A DNA stretch of 64,000 nucleotides. It comes from Bacillota bacterium (lineage in GTDB: Bacteria > Bacillota > Clostridia > Christensenellales > CAG-314). How positions within the stretch are numbered: position 1 is the first letter of the stretch; every line of letters begins with the position of its first letter. The stretch covers positions 124,001 to 188,000 of the forward strand of contig JAEWZT010000003.1 of assembly GCA_023458375.1 (NCBI GenBank), given 5' to 3'. The position numbers were made by a program, and so were the translations under genes. Shown piece by piece: positions 27,002 to 34,957 of the stretch. The notes under the pieces are model-generated. The model was not told where the DNA came from, did not search any database, and saw only the letters and a list, made by a program, of their open reading frames with translations.

Positions 27002-27402
27002 AAACCAATTCCTTTGCAACTTATTGTCCCCGTCTTTACAAGGCTTATAATATCATAATTTTTGTGGGAATCTTTTGCAAAAAGTTCTTGAATTTCCCAA
27101 ACTGCAAACAAAAATCAAAGTTCAACACCTTTTTAATTTTTCATTCGTTTTGGCGATTGCAGCACTCAAAACAAACATAACCGTTCGGTTGCCGATTTTC
27201 TTCGTTTGCTTTTGTCCCAATTCTAAAAAGAAATCTCATATCAACGTTACCAAATTAACGCTTTTTTAAGCACGCGCCGCCCTCTGATACTTTGAGTGAT
27301 ATATCTTTATAAAAGGGATAAGCCGCTTAGGGTTCTTTTAGAAAAAAATCATACCCATTAATGTTCGTAAAAGTATTCGCCTTATTCTTCCGTTTTTATA
27401 GC
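27002..27402. other. Intergenic between obg and nth
   Basis: About 400 AT-rich bases between the obg start and the nth stop. It must hold the obg promoter and the nth 3' end, but I find no convincing hexamer pair, hairpin or gene. Confidence 0.45.
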
Positions 27403-28062
27403 TTAAACCGTTTTATTTTTATTTACCGCGCTTTCCTTTATTTTTGCATAATAAGGGCACAAGTCTTGCAGAAGGCATTTCTCGCATAAAGGGCGCGCGC
27501 TTTTGCAGACATATCTGCCGTGAAGCAAAATATAGTGGTGGCTTTTTGACCAAAGGCTTTTATCAATTGCCGCCATAAGCTGCATTTCCGCTTCAAGGGG
27601 CGTCTTTGCCTTAACAATGCCCAGCCTGTTTGAAACCCTGAAAACGTGCGTGTCCACAGCGATAGCTTGTCCGCCGAAAGCTACGGCAAAAACCACGTTA
27701 GCCGTTTTTCTGCCCACCCCGTCAAGCGTTTGCAGTTCTTCAAGTGTTTGGGGGACTTTTCCGCCGAAACGGAACATTATGTCTTGGCTGGCGCTTTTAA
27801 TAAAACGCGCCTTATTGTGGTAAAAGCCGCACGACTTTATAATTTCTTCAATTTCTTCAATGGTAAGAGCCGCCATTTTTTGGGGGGTATCCGCGACTTT
27901 AAAAAGCTCTTTGGTGATAATGTTTACTCTTTTATCGGTGCATTGGGCGGACAAAATGACGGCGATGAGCAGTTCGTAGGGCGTCTTAAAACTCAGCTCG
28001 CTTTTGGCGTCGGGGAACTGCTCAGACAGTATGGAAATTATTTTTGAAACTCTTTCGTCCAT
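27403..28062 (-). CDS. nth: Endonuclease III
   Basis: 219 residues. A base-excision repair DNA glycosylase/AP lyase for oxidised pyrimidines. Helix-hairpin-helix LDGVGRKTANVV with catalytic Lys119, catalytic Asp137 in VDTHVFR, and the [4Fe-4S] ligands C186-x6-C193-x2-C196-x5-C202 match the E. coli enzyme almost position for position. There is no ribosome binding site: TAAAAT with an extended TGT ends 6 bases before the ATG, implying a leaderless mRNA. It is 34 bases downstream of the DUF3343 gene on the same strand, so read-through is also possible. Confidence 0.95.
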   Translation of the reverse strand: MDERVSKIISILSEQFPDAKSELSFKTPYELLIAVILSAQCTDKRVNIITKELFKVADTPQKMAALTIEEIEEIIKSCGFYHNKARFIKSASQDIMFRFGGKVPQTLEELQTLDGVGRKTANVVFAVAFGGQAIAVDTHVFRVSNRLGIVKAKTPLEAEMQLMAAIDKSLWSKSHHYILLHGRYVCKSARPLCEKCLLQDLCPYYAKIKESAVNKNKTV

Positions 28063-28068
28063 AAGGGT

Positions 28069-28077
28069 ATTTTAACA
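28069..28077 (-). promoter_or_regulatory. Candidate leaderless -10 of nth
   Basis: Minus strand: TGT-TAAAAT (28077-28069), 6 bases, ATG. No good -35 at 17 bp, so it depends on the extended -10; the weakest of the leaderless set. Confidence 0.45.
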
Positions 28078-28096
28078 TATTCTTTGCAGATTTGCA

Positions 28097-28351
28097 TTAA
28101 ATACGCGTTACTATTCTGTTTAAGCCGCTTCCCGATACCCTAAAAAAGCCTACCAAATTGGGGTGGCTTGTGCCGATAAGAGATTTCACCCTGTCCGTGT
28201 CGCCCTGAGAAAACCTTACCGACAGTCCGCAGCCCACATTAACTTCACGCGGGGTGGAAAACAGCTGGCAACTTACACCCTTGCTCAAAAGAAAGTTGTA
28301 TGCGCGGCTTGTGGTCGTTCTGCTTATAAATGACACAAAGGCAAAATTCAT
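28097..28351 (-). CDS. DUF3343 protein (putative Se/S carrier-like)
   Basis: 84 residues, one DUF3343 domain (SRTTTSRAYNFLLSKGVSCQ near the start and the conserved VNVGCGLSVRF about 37-47). DUF3343 proteins are small, TusA/YedF-associated, and often next to a class V cysteine desulfurase of the EF2568 type and selenium genes. Here the divergent neighbour at 28486 is exactly such an enzyme. AGGAG precedes the ATG. Role as a persulfide/selenide carrier is inference. Confidence 0.8.
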   Translation of the reverse strand: MNFAFVSFISRTTTSRAYNFLLSKGVSCQLFSTPREVNVGCGLSVRFSQGDTDRVKSLIGTSHPNLVGFFRVSGSGLNRIVTRI

Positions 28352-28485
28352 AAAAACGCTCCTATTTGACTAAATATGTAACTCTTTGGCGTAAAGAATT
28401 TTATAAGTCAAATAAGGGATAAGCGCGCAATACACTAATATTATACTTAGGCGGCGTTCTTTTTGTTAAGGGAGGAAAATAAAAA

Positions 28486-29616
28486 ATGATATATTTAGAC
28501 AACGCGGCGACGACAAATTACAAGCCCAAAGAGGTAATTGACGCGGTAAACTTTGCTTTAAACAATTCTTTTAACGCCAACAGGGGGGGTCATATCGGCA
28601 GCGTTTACGCCACGCAAAGCATAAACAAAGTGAGGGAAAAAGCCAAGCGCTTTGTCAACTGCGCGCGCGAAGAATGCACCGTCTTTACAAAAAGCTGCAC
28701 CGAAGCGCTCAATATCGCCATTTTGGGCAGCGCAAGGCGCAAAGGGCACGTCATAGCCGACGTTACCCACCACAACAGCGTAATCCGTCCCTTAATGGAA
28801 CTGCAAAAAAGGGGAATTATTGAAGTTACTCTTTTGCAGCCCGACGGCGAGGGGCTTATTACCCCCAAAGCGGTTTTGGGGGCGGTTCGCCAAAATACCT
28901 ATATGGTAGTTGTATGCGCCGTAAGCAACGTTACGGGGCTTGCACAGCCAATAAAAGAAATAGGCTACGCGCTTCACAATAAGGGTTTAATTTACCTTGT
29001 TGACTGCGCGCAGGCGGCGGGATATATTCCCCTTAATATGCAGGAGTTTTATATAGATATGCTTGCCTATCCCGCCCATAAGGGGCTTCACGGCGTGCAG
29101 GGCTTGGGCGTGCTGTCTTTTGGCGAAAAAAATATTCCCAACCCCATAAATTACGGCGGAACGGGCAGCGACAGCCAAAACGTTTATCAGCCGGAGTTTA
29201 CCCCCGACTGTTTTGAAAGCGGCACGCAAAATTGCCCCGCCATTTACGCGCTGGGCGCCGCGTTGGATTGGTGGACGCTTAATTACCGAGTAAACCTGCC
29301 GAAAATTCAGGGGCTTTGTCTGCTGCTTCACAACGAACTTAACAATTTAAAGGGCGTAAAGCTTTTCAGCGCTCCAAACGCAAGCGGCATAGTGTCTTTT
29401 GACGTAGAAAACCGCGACAGCAACGAAATAGGGGACATCCTTTCGCAAAAGGGCATAGCTGTAAGGAGCGGGCTTCATTGCGCGCCTTTAATTCACAAAT
29501 TTTTGGGCAGCTACGAAAGGGGGCTGACGCGCGTAAGTTTAAGCGGCGAAAACACCGTTGACGATTGCTATTTTCTCATTTCCGCATTGGATAAAATACT
29601 AAAAGGAGACGAGTAA
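28486..29616 (+). CDS. Cysteine desulfurase-like class V aminotransferase (EF2568 type)
   Basis: 376 residues. A PLP enzyme that mobilises sulfur (or selenium) from cysteine (selenocysteine). It begins MIYLDNAATTNYKP; PLP Lys199 lies in AYPAHKGLHGVQG, the aspartate in LVDCAQAAG, and the persulfide-forming Cys332 in RSGLHCAPLIH. The arrangement is that of the TIGR01977/EF2568 group rather than IscS, because the Cys loop is short and close to the domain core. GGAGG lies about 8 bases upstream. Divergent from the DUF3343 gene, a recurring pair in sulfur/selenium carrier loci. Confidence 0.88.
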   Translation: MIYLDNAATTNYKPKEVIDAVNFALNNSFNANRGGHIGSVYATQSINKVREKAKRFVNCAREECTVFTKSCTEALNIAILGSARRKGHVIADVTHHNSVIRPLMELQKRGIIEVTLLQPDGEGLITPKAVLGAVRQNTYMVVVCAVSNVTGLAQPIKEIGYALHNKGLIYLVDCAQAAGYIPLNMQEFYIDMLAYPAHKGLHGVQGLGVLSFGEKNIPNPINYGGTGSDSQNVYQPEFTPDCFESGTQNCPAIYALGAALDWWTLNYRVNLPKIQGLCLLLHNELNNLKGVKLFSAPNASGIVSFDVENRDSNEIGDILSQKGIAVRSGLHCAPLIHKFLGSYERGLTRVSLSGENTVDDCYFLISALDKILKGDE

Positions 29617-29649
29617 CAAAAATTAAAAAAATAATCGGAGGAAGCCTTT

Positions 29650-29739
29650 ATGATAACCATTACGCGGATTATCATATATAAAGCCGTGTTTTATGTTAAC
29701 CGCAAAACCCACGTTTTAAATATTTTTCCGCTTTTTTAA
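29650..29739 (+). CDS. Possible small ORF, 29 residues
   Basis: It begins MITITRIIIYKAVFYVNRKT and ends HVLNIFPLF. It is supported only by a good CGGAGG 9 bases before the ATG, 33 bases after the desulfurase stop. Hydrophobic N-terminal half. It could also be the residue of a lost operon gene. Confidence 0.3.
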   Translation: MITITRIIIYKAVFYVNRKTHVLNIFPLF

Positions 29740-30510
29740 ACGATATTTAAAACCATCGCAAGTTATAAAACTGCCGCAATTAAATAGTTTATTGAATATA
29801 AGGCGGTTTGTTTTAGATAACCACGGCGCGATTTATATTATATCATAGCGTGATACATATGAAAAAAGATATTGATTGAAAAAACTGCATATAAAAATGC
29901 TGCCCATGAGTGAAACCATGCTCTATATCCTTTTTGCTTTAAATGAAGAGCGGCACGGCTAGGGCATAATGCTTTATATTAAAGATAAAACCAAAGGTTG
30001 TGTTACATTGGGGGCGGGAACTCTTTACAAAACGCTTTCAAAACTTGAAAGGCTGCTCTAATAGCTCATACCCGCGAGCAGGACAGAAAAAAATACTATG
30101 TAATAACGGGCGGAATTAGCCTTTGCGGCGGCATCTTTTATTTCTTCCTGTTTGCTGTGGAAGGTTTTTTTATGTCTATATTTTAAAGGTCAAGCGGGCA
30201 GCCTTCTTGCTTTGGGCGTTTTAGAAGCTTTTACTTTTGTATCGTAGCTTTTTTGTGCACTACCAATAATTTACAAGGGCAAAAAGAAAGACGGCTGACG
30301 AGTTTGGCGCTTTATAGATTTATTTTGCGGCTATTAAAGTTGTGCATTTTAAATTAGTTTGTCATTGCTGCCAATTGACGTTATATCCGTTACTTTCTTT
30401 GCCAGCTTCTTAGTTTATTAAATATGTCTTTGTAAAGATTTGTTTAAGTTAATCGTTTAATTTGAGTATCCCCGTTTATTAAAAGCTTTTGTCAGACAAT
30501 TTACCGTTTT
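29740..30510. other. Degraded region containing a PadR pseudogene
   Basis: Apart from the PadR remnant (29897-30120), this 770-base stretch shows no open gene. The 380 bases after the remnant are AT-rich with stops in all frames, perhaps decayed downstream genes. Confidence 0.45.
29897..30120 (+). pseudogene. PadR-family transcriptional regulator remnant
   Basis: Reading from the ATG at 29897 gives a PadR winged-helix signature. It opens with a 'LYILFALNEERHG' helix, then a TAG stop exactly where PadR has the Tyr of HGY, then GIMLYI, then GAGTLYKTLSKLERLL (the recognition region), then TAA-TAG. The next PadR element, DRKKYYVITGGG, appears in the +1 frame. Thus at least three stops and one frameshift destroy the gene. 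PadR repressors usually sit by a membrane protein or transporter operon; no intact partner remains. Confidence 0.8.
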
Positions 30511-31275
30511 TTATTCTTCTTTGGGATTAAACTTTTTGTTAAAGCGCGAGTATATTCCCGCCGCCGTCAAAAAAGTGGAAAAAATTAAGGGGTAAAGGGG
30601 GAAGAAAGTAAACACCGAAGTTACCGCAAGCCCCGCCGCCGACAAAAAGTAAAGCGAAGACCTGTCCCTTGCGAAAGCGTAGGACAAGAATACTTTCAGT
30701 CCCATTCTTTTTTGCTTTTCAAGGGGAGGCAAAAGCTTGCTTTCTTCTAAAAGCGCGTAAACGGCGGATATTTCTTTTATTTTTACCTGCGCGCCGCAAG
30801 TATTTATAAGGGCGTAAACTTGGGGGGATGCGCGGCAGCAAAGAATTGAGAGCGACTGCGCGCCCCATTCCTTCATTTTTTTAAGGCATCTTGCGTATTC
30901 GTCCGCTTCAAGAGGAGAAAAGGTAAACCTCAAACAAACCAAAAAACTTTGCTGCTTTTTGCTCAAAAGCAAGTCGCCTTCTTTTATTTCTCCCGCGTAA
31001 CCGCTTAAAGAATAATGTTCCCAAAAGAGTTTTGCGTTGTCGCAGTTGAGCGAAAGATAAGACGCCAAAGAGGAAGCTTTTGCCTTGTTGCGGCTTTTGA
31101 TTTGCTTTTTTGAGGGTTTTCCCAGCAAAAAATACAGCGCGCAGCTAAGCGCGAGGGTAAGCCCTCCGCTTGAAAGCGCCGATATCCAGCCGCTTTTGGT
31201 GTAAAAATAAAACCATGTAAAGCCCACGAAAAAGCATACCAGCGCGGGTAAAAAGGTATTGAAAAATCTTGCCAT
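30511..31275 (-). CDS. Membrane protein of unknown function
   Basis: 254 residues. Two transmembrane helices near the N terminus (about 8-26 and 30-50), a cytoplasmic mixed domain of about 130 residues, and two helices near 205-245. The N-terminal half of the middle domain is basic (KPSKKQIKSRNKAKASS). No family recognised. The start at 31275 is chosen over the longer frame to 31425 because AATACT ends 6 bases before this ATG (leaderless) and the extension overlaps the nadD promoter. Divergent from nadD-yqeK; the two starts are 99 bases apart. Confidence 0.7.
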   Translation of the reverse strand: MARFFNTFLPALVCFFVGFTWFYFYTKSGWISALSSGGLTLALSCALYFLLGKPSKKQIKSRNKAKASSLASYLSLNCDNAKLFWEHYSLSGYAGEIKEGDLLLSKKQQSFLVCLRFTFSPLEADEYARCLKKMKEWGAQSLSILCCRASPQVYALINTCGAQVKIKEISAVYALLEESKLLPPLEKQKRMGLKVFLSYAFARDRSSLYFLSAAGLAVTSVFTFFPLYPLIFSTFLTAAGIYSRFNKKFNPKEE

Positions 31276-31281
31276 AGCAAA

Positions 31282-31310
31282 AGTATTGACAAAAAGACGC
31301 TTGTTCAAAA
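31282..31310 (-). promoter_or_regulatory. Candidate leaderless promoter of the membrane protein gene
   Basis: Minus strand: -10 AATACT (31287-31282), 6 bases, ATG. -35 is either TTTTGA at 17 bp (31310-31305) or TTGAAC at 15 bp; both are weak. Confidence 0.45.
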
Positions 31311-31339
31311 TCGCAAAACTTAATTTTACCGATATATAT

Positions 31340-31368
31340 TTGCGCCTTTTTGCCGCGTAGTGTATAAT
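31340..31368 (+). promoter_or_regulatory. Leaderless promoter of nadD-yqeK
   Basis: -35 TTGCGC (31340-31345), 17-bp spacer, -10 TATAAT (31363-31368), 6 bases, ATG. The hexamers and spacing are identical to those in front of tsaE. Confidence 0.7.
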
Positions 31369-31374
31369 TGCACT

Positions 31375-32514
31375 ATGAAAATAGGGATTTTTGGCGGCAC
31401 GTTTGCCCCGCCCCACAACACTCATGTAGAAATGGCAGAGCAGGCGTTAATTCAGCTCAAACTTGACAGGCTGTTTATTTTGCCTTGCGGCGAGCCTCCC
31501 CATAAGTCTTCCCATACCTCAAAGTTTGACCGTCTTGAAATGACGCGCTTGGCTTTTGAAAAAATAAAAGGCGCGGAAGTTGACAGCTATGAAATTGAAA
31601 AAGAGGGAAAGGGTTATACCTATCAAACGCTGCTGCACTATAAAGAGCTTTACCCCGCCGCAAAGCTTTATTTTATAATTGGCGGAGACAGTTTGAGGGA
31701 TTTTGGCACTTGGAAAAACCCCCAAATCATTTCCGACGCCGCGACGCTTGCACTTTGCCGCCGCAAGGGTTTGGAATATTTGCCCTATATAGCTAAGGCT
31801 AGGCATGATTATAACGCAAAAATAAAAATGGTAGATATAACGCTTTCCGACGTTTCGTCCCGCGCGGTAAGGGTTGACTGCGAGTTTTTTAACGCGCTGT
31901 CTTTTGTGCCCAGCGCGTCGGGGAAAAGTTTCTTTGAGTTTATTCCGCAAAGCGTAAAAGAATATATTTTGAATAATAGACTTTTTACAAAATACGGCGG
32001 CGCTATAAAAAAACTTTCCTCGCTGCTTGACGGCGAACGCTTGTCCCACACCTACTACGTTGTGCAGACGGCGCTTGCGCTTTCGGGCGGGCTTGACGAG
32101 GAAAAAGTCTTTACCGCCGCTTTGCTTCACGACTGCGCGAAACAGATTAAAAAAGAGCAATGGGGAAAATATGATTTTAACGACGGCTGCTGCGAAAAGG
32201 TGGCGCACGCTAAGCTTGGCGCCATTGTGGCTAAGCAGGATTTCGGCGTTAGCGACAAAGAAGTCCTTGACGCGATTTATTACCATTCCACGGCGCGCAA
32301 AAATATGACTAAGCTTGACATGGTAATTTTTCTTGCAGACAAGCTTGAACCGAGCAGGGAATATCCTGTTTCGCACTTATTTAAAGAGAGCTTAGAGGAA
32401 ACATTTAAAGCCGTTTTAAGCGAAGTTGTGCTTAGACTTGAAGAGCGCGGCGGCAAAATAGACCCCCTTTCCTTTGAGGCGGAAGAGTTTTATTTAAAAG
32501 ACGCAAATAAATAG
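31375..32514 (+). CDS. nadD: Fusion: nicotinate-nucleotide adenylyltransferase (NadD) + HD-domain phosphohydrolase (YqeK)
   Basis: 379 residues in one frame. Residues 1 to about 200 are NadD: GIFGGTFAPPHNTHVEMA (nucleotide-binding (H/T)xxH), PCGEPPHKS, and the C-terminal SSRAVR plus FIPQSVKEYILNNRLF; it makes deamido-NAD from NaMN and ATP. Residues about 205-375 are YqeK: H225 in LSHT, H252-D253 in LLHDCAKQIK, then IYYHSTARK and IFLADKLEP, the pattern of the Ap4A-hydrolysing HD family. In most Firmicutes nadD and yqeK are adjacent separate genes. The start at 31375 begins exactly at MKIGIFGGTF; the ORF can be extended five codons to 31360, but that lies within the promoter. Confidence 0.92.
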   Translation: MKIGIFGGTFAPPHNTHVEMAEQALIQLKLDRLFILPCGEPPHKSSHTSKFDRLEMTRLAFEKIKGAEVDSYEIEKEGKGYTYQTLLHYKELYPAAKLYFIIGGDSLRDFGTWKNPQIISDAATLALCRRKGLEYLPYIAKARHDYNAKIKMVDITLSDVSSRAVRVDCEFFNALSFVPSASGKSFFEFIPQSVKEYILNNRLFTKYGGAIKKLSSLLDGERLSHTYYVVQTALALSGGLDEEKVFTAALLHDCAKQIKKEQWGKYDFNDGCCEKVAHAKLGAIVAKQDFGVSDKEVLDAIYYHSTARKNMTKLDMVIFLADKLEPSREYPVSHLFKESLEETFKAVLSEVVLRLEERGGKIDPLSFEAEEFYLKDANK

Positions 32515-32568
32515 CTTAAAGCCACAAAAAAGCGGGCATTTGGTTTATAATAATACAAAGGAGAATAT

Positions 32569-32913
32569 ATGAGCAAAGATTTGGTAAAAAAGATATGCAT
32601 GGCTCTGGCGGAAAAAAAGGCGGACAACATTAAAATAGTGCACATTCAAGGTATGAGCGATTTAGCCGACTACTTTGTAATTTGCAGCGGGCGCTCAATC
32701 CCGCAGGTTAAGGCGATTTTGCAAAACCTTGAAGAAAAACTTGAAGCGGAGGAAATTTTCGCGAAAAGAAAAGACGGCGTGGGCGAGGGTAGATGGGTAG
32801 CCCTTGATTACATTGACGTTATTGTGCATATTTTCCATAAAGACGTGAGAGAGGTTTATCAGCTTGACAAACTGTGGAGCAACGGTTTAAACGTAACGGA
32901 CTACGAAGATTAG
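32569..32913 (+). CDS. rsfS: Ribosomal silencing factor RsfS
   Basis: 114 residues, one RsfS/YbeB/Iojap domain. It binds uL14 and blocks 30S-50S joining under starvation. The family core is clear: SDLADYFVICSGRSIPQV (about 31-48), GRWVALDYIDVIVHIF (about 84-99) and the closing Y-x-L-x-x-L-W (YQLDKLW). AAAGGAG lies 6 bases before the ATG. It follows nadD-yqeK by 54 bases, the normal gene order in Firmicutes. Confidence 0.95.
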   Translation: MSKDLVKKICMALAEKKADNIKIVHIQGMSDLADYFVICSGRSIPQVKAILQNLEEKLEAEEIFAKRKDGVGEGRWVALDYIDVIVHIFHKDVREVYQLDKLWSNGLNVTDYED

Positions 32914-33259
32914 CTGTTGTTTCTTGCCTTAACGCATAAAAACTTGCCAACTAACCTTGCACTATGTAATAAATCTTACGCAAGAAACAAAAGAGAAGAT
33001 ACAAACTCTTTAAAATATAATTACAAAAGCTGCTTTTAGTTTTAGATAAAAGGTATGGCATAAAGTCCTGTTAATCTAATTTAAAGTGCTTTTAAAATAT
33101 AGCCTATGATAAAAAAAAGAGGTTTTTTCAACCTCTTTTTTGTTTTTTTATATAATCCTTGTATTATTTTTTTAAAATACCTATGCTTAATATCTTTTAT
33201 TCTTAAACAAGTCCAAGTCTTTTTAACCGCTCAAACACTTGGCTTTTTGTGCTTGCACT
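32914..33259. other. Intergenic with bidirectional terminator
   Basis: AT-rich, no ORF. It holds the strong hairpin at 33113 between convergent rsfS and queT. Confidence 0.5.
33113..33144. terminator. Bidirectional Rho-independent terminator
   Basis: Twelve-pair stem (33113-33124 with 33130-33141), 5-base loop; A-run before and T-run after make it functional on both strands for the convergent genes. Confidence 0.85.
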
Positions 33260-33742
33260 TTAATTTTCCTTAAAAATCAAAGGTAACACACTTCTTTTCA
33301 TTACGGCGTAAAGGGGAATCCCCACGGCGTAAAGAGCCAGCGTTTGCCCCGCAAAAATCGTAAGGACGTTTAGCCAGTAAGCCGTTTCGTTTAACGCGAA
33401 ATACCAAACAAGGGGAAGCAAAAAAGCGTTCAGCAAAACGGGGGGCAAAGGCGCAATCCACATGTTTTTTAGCCTTGAAGTTAAAAGCGCGGCGGCAAGA
33501 GTAATGAGCGTCCCGAAAATCACGTCGTATATGCCCATTAAGGGATAAAAAATATTGCTTATCAAACAGCCTACGGCAACCCCCCAAACGCTAAAAGGCA
33601 TTAAAGCGGGTAAAATAGTTAAAGCTTCCGCCACTCTTAACTGCAAGGGTCCGAAACTTATGGGGGCGAGCAAAAGGGTAAGGGCGGCATACAGCCCCGC
33701 GATTACTGCGTTTATGCATATCTTTTTCGTAAGATTATTCAC
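33260..33742 (-). CDS. queT: QueT-type ECF transporter S component
   Basis: 160 residues from a GTG start, with about five transmembrane helices. The motif LLLAPISFGPLQLRVAEALT (about 20-39) is the QueT family hallmark; the family is proposed to import queuosine precursors (preQ1/preQ0) with the shared ECF module. The GTG at 33742 gives the family-typical N terminus (V/M-NNLTKK); the ATG at 33796 has no ribosome binding site and adds 18 unmatched residues. AATAAT ends 7 bases before the GTG with TTGCTT 17 bp upstream, a leaderless arrangement. No preQ1 riboswitch seen. Confidence 0.85.
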   Translation of the reverse strand: MNNLTKKICINAVIAGLYAALTLLLAPISFGPLQLRVAEALTILPALMPFSVWGVAVGCLISNIFYPLMGIYDVIFGTLITLAAALLTSRLKNMWIAPLPPVLLNAFLLPLVWYFALNETAYWLNVLTIFAGQTLALYAVGIPLYAVMKRSVLPLIFKEN

Positions 33743-33749
33743 GCGGTTT

Positions 33750-33778
33750 ATTATTGCACACAACGCGTTAAAAAGCAA
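33750..33778 (-). promoter_or_regulatory. Candidate leaderless promoter of queT
   Basis: Minus strand: -35 TTGCTT (33778-33773), 17-bp spacer, -10 AATAAT (33755-33750), 7 bases, GTG start. The upstream in-frame ATG lies within or before this promoter. Confidence 0.5.
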
Positions 33779-33851
33779 TAAGACGGCGGAATACATTTTA
33801 TTCTTTTAACAGATACTAAGTGCAAAGAAAAAACTTTAAGGAGGTTTATGT

Positions 33852-34079
33852 ATGAGGATTTTTAACACTTTTGCCATCATCGCCGCCGTACTCGTTTTAA
33901 TCGGAGCGCTCAACTGGCTGATAGTGGGTATATTCGGATTTAACTTCGTAACCTTTATTACGGGGACATGGGTCTGGTTGGAAAAAGTTATATATATCCT
34001 GGTAGGCTTAGCGGGAATATTCCTAATCATCTGGGCTTTTACCGCTTTACCCAAGCTTATACACCACGACTACGTTTAA
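33852..34079 (+). CDS. DUF378 small membrane protein
   Basis: 75 residues with two transmembrane helices (about 6-30 and 44-66). The family pattern IGALNWLIVGIFGFNFV is clear. DUF378 proteins are small inner-membrane proteins of unknown function. AAGGAGG lies 9 bases before the ATG. Monocistronic, with a terminator right behind. Confidence 0.88.
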   Translation: MRIFNTFAIIAAVLVLIGALNWLIVGIFGFNFVTFITGTWVWLEKVIYILVGLAGIFLIIWAFTALPKLIHHDYV

Positions 34080-34107
34080 GATTAAGAATAAAAAACGGTA
34101 AAAATCT

Positions 34108-34139
34108 AAAAAGCGGAAAGAAAAAACTTCCGCTTTTTT
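34108..34139 (+). terminator. Rho-independent terminator after DUF378 gene
   Basis: Stem A5-GCGGAA (34108-34118) with TTCCGC-T5 (34128-34138). Confidence 0.8.
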
Positions 34140-34329
34140 CTTTGCCGCTTAAACCCACGTATGCCTTTTTTGCGGCAAAAACCTTTGTTTAAAAATCACA
34201 GTTTTTTGCCCTTATTGGGGAACTATATCACAGGATTTTCACTTATAAATTTTTTAAAAGGGTAGACTATCGCGCTTTTTATATGATATACTTTTATTGT
34301 AAGGAAAATACGGTAGGAGGTAATAAAAA

Positions 34330-34890
34330 ATGTCATTTAGTTTGTTCTTCGCGCAGCCCAACATGTGGCAAAGTTTTGTCTTGCTTTTTAGCGAAATGTC
34401 GCCAATAGTTGCCATTTTGTTCGTTTTGGGCATCATCTTGATGATAGCGGAAACATTTTTGCCCGGCATAGGCGTATTAGGTATTTCAGGCGCCCTCTGT
34501 TTCATTGCGGCTGTCATTATCCGCATGGTTCAGGGGGGAAACGTCTATATGCTGGTGTATATGCTGTTTTTCGGGGTATCTATCGTCGGCGGATGTTTTT
34601 GGCTGGTATCTTCTTTGATAGCCAGAGGCAAACTTGACAAGTCAAAAGTATTTTCCGTAGGCACCGCGCTTCCCGAGGGAATTACCGAGGGGACGAGAGA
34701 CTTTACTTATTTAATAGGCAAAACGGGCAAAACAAGCACCTTTTTGCGCCCCATAGGCGTTGCCGAAATTGAGGGGGAAGTAGTTGACGTAATTGCTAAA
34801 ATAGGCATTATTGAAGCGAACACATTAGTTAAAGTAATTTCCGTAGAGGGTCAAAAAGTTTTGGTAGAACCCGTTGTTGAAGAAAAATAA
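34330..34890 (+). CDS. NfeD-like membrane protein
   Basis: 186 residues: three to four transmembrane helices in the first 110 residues (AILFVLGIILMIAETFLPGIG is the NfeD-family helix with the conserved E-x-x-x-P-G), then a C-terminal OB-fold (about 125-186, GKTGKTSTFLRPIGVAEIEGE). NfeD proteins work with SPFH/flotillin partners in membrane microdomains; floA follows 67 bases later. AGGAGG before the ATG. Confidence 0.9.
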   Translation: MSFSLFFAQPNMWQSFVLLFSEMSPIVAILFVLGIILMIAETFLPGIGVLGISGALCFIAAVIIRMVQGGNVYMLVYMLFFGVSIVGGCFWLVSSLIARGKLDKSKVFSVGTALPEGITEGTRDFTYLIGKTGKTSTFLRPIGVAEIEGEVVDVIAKIGIIEANTLVKVISVEGQKVLVEPVVEEK

Positions 34891-34957
34891 TTTAGCAAAC
34901 ACACCTTAATTTTTTTAAGAAAAGATTTAAATTAACAATAAAATTAGGAGGAAAAAT

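Noticed and set aside
30511..31425. 304-residue form of the membrane protein
   Set aside because: The extension crosses the nadD promoter and start; ATG 31275 has a correctly placed -10 and directly precedes the first transmembrane helix.
31519..32376. 285-codon minus-strand ORF
   Set aside because: Antisense to nadD-yqeK, with composition typical of a shadow frame.
33743..33849. preQ1 riboswitch before queT
   Set aside because: Expected because of the family, but no preQ1-I or -II motif is visible and the promoter leaves no room for a leader.
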